A stretch of DNA of 64,000 nt, taken from assembly GCF_027571405.1 (NCBI RefSeq), contig NZ_CP092968.1:1240001-1304000 (forward strand), written 5' to 3'. This DNA comes from Methylocystis parvus OBBP (GTDB lineage: Bacteria; Pseudomonadota; Alphaproteobacteria; Rhizobiales; Beijerinckiaceae). Each line of letters begins with the position of its first letter. Within the stretch, counting starts at the first letter, position 1. Below, in pieces: positions 62,621-64,000 of the stretch. The position numbers were made by a program, and so were the translations under genes. The notes under the pieces were generated by a model. It saw only the letters and a program-made list of their open reading frames with translations. It was not told the DNA's origin and did not search any database.

Positions 62621-63166
62621 TCAGCGGGGGAGGGCTGGGGTGGGGGCCGATCCCCGCGCAGCCATCTCGGTCGCGACGCGCGTGCGGATCGAGTCCGCAA
62701 TCACCTTGGCGTCGCGGATTTCGGCGTCGCGCGCCGCGCGAACATTCGCGAAGCGATTGGAAAAGCGGTCGTAGCTTGCAATGTTGAAGGCGGTGCCCTT
62801 GGTCACTTCGACATTTTGCGGCCAGGTGACGAGGCGATAATCCGCATCGGCGATAACCGTCGCCGAAGTCGCGCGGCCGGTCACGGTGTCGAGAATCGGG
62901 GTCTGCACACGTTCGCGCAAGGCGACGGTCAGGCGATAGCGCGGCTGCACGGTCGAGCCCGTCCCGTTGAAACCGTAGATCAGCTCGTTGCGTACGTAAT
63001 GGCCCGTGCGGCCAGGGATTTCCTCCACCTCGATCGCCTGGAGCTCGGAGGCGAGCGGCGACGTGTCGAGTCCCCCGCTCACGCCATAGAGCGGCTCGAT
63101 GCAGCCGGCCAGCGGAACAACGGCGAAAAAGACGAGAAGCGCCGGAACGAGCCGCCTAACTCTCAA
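62621..63166 (-). CDS. lptE: LPS-assembly lipoprotein LptE
   Basis: About 181 residues from TTG 63166. The lipoprotein signal RRLVPALLVFFAVVPLAGC ends in lipobox LAGC. The mature domain (IEPLYGVSGG, VEEIPGRTGHYVRNELIYGF, YRLTVALRERVQTPILDT, ADYRLVTW) has the alternating pattern of LptE, which plugs LptD in the outer membrane. The start is unsure: GAGGGG lies directly against TTG, and the frame continues up through a repeat to ATG 63307, which overlaps the leuS stop. Gene order with leuS and holA supports the call. Confidence 0.82.
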   Translation of the reverse strand: MRVRRLVPALLVFFAVVPLAGCIEPLYGVSGGLDTSPLASELQAIEVEEIPGRTGHYVRNELIYGFNGTGSTVQPRYRLTVALRERVQTPILDTVTGRATSATVIADADYRLVTWPQNVEVTKGTAFNIASYDRFSNRFANVRAARDAEIRDAKVIADSIRTRVATEMAARGSAPTPALPR

Positions 63167-63271
63167 CCCCTCATGCCGAGGAGCGGCCGCAGGCTGCGTC
63201 TCGAGGCGTCTCGGCGGATGTCCTCGCCCTTCGAGACGCGCACGGCGCGGGCTCCTCAGGGTGAGGAAATC
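63167..63271. repeat. CTCATCCTGAGGAG-family inverted repeat at the lptE 5' end
   Basis: CCCCTCATGCCGAGGAGCGG with GCGTCTCGAGG on the left is mirrored by CCTTCGAGACGCGC and GGGCTCCTCAGGGTGAGG on the right. It is related to the pair at 48257-48383. It fills the leuS-lptE junction. Confidence 0.7.
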
Positions 63272-63293
63272 CTTTGCCGCGCGGCTCGCCTTG

Positions 63294-64000
63294 CTAAACG
63301 ACCACATTGACGATCCTCTTGGGCACGAGAATGAATTTCCTGAGCGCCTTGCCTTCCATGGCGCGTATAACGCCATCTTGCGACAAAGCCTCTTTGCGAA
63401 TCGTTTCCTCGTCGGCGTCATGCGCGACGGTAATCTCCGCGCGCTTCTTGCCGTTCACCTGAACCGGCAGGACGATCATGTCCTGCGCGACGAGCGCGGG
63501 ATCCGCCTCCGGCCATGGCGCTTCCGATACCAGCCCTTTGTGGCCAAGATCGGCCCAGCATTCCTCCGCGACATGCGGCGTCATCGGAGCGACGAGACGC
63601 GCCAGCGCGTCCGCCGCCTCGCGGAACGCGAAAGCGAGATCGGCGGAGACGGGCGTCTCCGTCACGGCGTCGAGCGCCGCCGTCAGTTCGTTCACATATT
63701 CGCGGATGCGGGCGATGGCGCTGTTGAAGCGCAGGCGCTCGATGTTCTCGCTCGCCTGGGCGACAGTCTTGTGCGTCGCCTTGCGGATTTTCAGCGCCTC
63801 GGCCCCGATCTGCGCCGGCGCGCCAGCCCCCATAGGCGCGGCGACGCGGCCGAGCTCGCCCGTGATGCGCCACAGGCGCTGCACGAAGCGCCACGCGCCC
63901 TGCGCGCCCTCGTCGGACCAGATCACGTCACGGTCGGGCGGCGAGTCCGAGAGCACGAAGAGACGGGCCGTGTCGGCCCCGTAGCTCGCCACGATGTCGT
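63294..64000 (-). CDS. leuS: Leucyl-tRNA synthetase, C-terminal part (5' end outside window)
   Basis: The frame enters from beyond base 64000 and ends at TAG 63294, giving about 235 C-terminal residues. The sequence after the catalytic KMSKS loop, YGADTARLFVLSDSPPDRD and VIWSDEGAQGAWRFVQRLWR, is characteristic of bacterial LeuRS. The anticodon-binding helical domain follows (MTPHVAEECWADLGHKGLVS), then the small C-terminal beta domain (VNGKKRAEITVAHDADEETI, KFILVPKRIVNVVV). It charges tRNA-Leu. It is the first gene here of the leuS-lptE-holA operon. Confidence 0.95.
   Translation of the reverse strand, partial: DIVASYGADTARLFVLSDSPPDRDVIWSDEGAQGAWRFVQRLWRITGELGRVAAPMGAGAPAQIGAEALKIRKATHKTVAQASENIERLRFNSAIARIREYVNELTAALDAVTETPVSADLAFAFREAADALARLVAPMTPHVAEECWADLGHKGLVSEAPWPEADPALVAQDMIVLPVQVNGKKRAEITVAHDADEETIRKEALSQDGVIRAMEGKALRKFILVPKRIVNVVV

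Overview
The window is high-GC DNA from an alphaproteobacterium, most likely of the order Hyphomicrobiales (Rhizobiales). Direct evidence for the class is the GAAC-N7-GAAC SOS box in front of lexA, a full TTAA-N7-TTAA CtrA-type box in front of a PleC-like histidine kinase, an ATPase zeta-subunit (DUF1476) gene, a ribB fused to a degenerate RibA-like domain, and separate purS and purQ. A Methylocystis/Methylosinus-like origin fits the overall gene set, but no methane-oxidation gene is present to prove it. Most of the window is ordinary chromosome. No prophage, complete insertion sequence, CRISPR array, rRNA or tRNA was seen.

Layout. 1-4.1 kb: a secreted RHS/YD-repeat protein on the minus strand, cut by the window edge. 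4.4-7.7 kb: a small secreted protein, an AraC-type regulator, a DUF2336 protein and a small conserved protein. 7.8-15.5 kb: comEC, lexA with its SOS box, a sulfotransferase, a lipoprotein L,D-transpeptidase, accA and an alpha/beta hydrolase. 15.6-21.3 kb is the least described stretch: an exported CxxCH protein, a GT4 glycosyltransferase followed by a 47-residue membrane protein, and a DUF6502/DUF5666 gene pair preceded by three evenly spaced copies of a 17-bp palindrome. 21.3-26.9 kb: a three-gene heavy-metal-type RND efflux operon (adaptor, pump, TolC-like channel). 27.1-36.8 kb: pepN, a PleC-like kinase whose 3' end overlaps a convergent sensor kinase, that kinase's probable response regulator with a small secreted gene lodged between them on the other strand, and a DegP/HtrA protease.

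37.0-43.1 kb: two minus-strand operons, grpE-corA-nucleoside deoxyribosyltransferase and gshB-glnD, both with 4-base start/stop overlaps. 43.1-48.2 kb: a chemoreceptor and envelope proteins (FecR-domain protein, L,D-transpeptidase, a large exported protein of unknown function). 48.4-57.6 kb: sixA, aroC, a pdxH-like oxidase, an export-signal-bearing HDAC-family protein, a phosphodiester glycosidase, ribB, a Xer recombinase and the ATPase zeta subunit. 57.9-61.6 kb: purC, a Uma2-family nuclease, purS and purQ, then DUF1428 and a glutathione S-transferase. 61.5-64 kb: holA-lptE-leuS, with leuS cut by the right edge.

Two families of dispersed inverted repeats lie between genes. One carries GTCATTGCGAG arms (about 36.95, 51.6 and 59.7 kb); the other carries CCTCATCCTGAGGAG-type arms (about 48.3 and 63.2 kb). 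The best candidates for undescribed biology are the palindrome-controlled DUF6502/DUF5666 module, the CtrA box at the PleC-like kinase, the two-component pair interrupted by a secreted Tyr/Trp/Gly-rich protein, and the apparently exported deacetylase-like enzyme.
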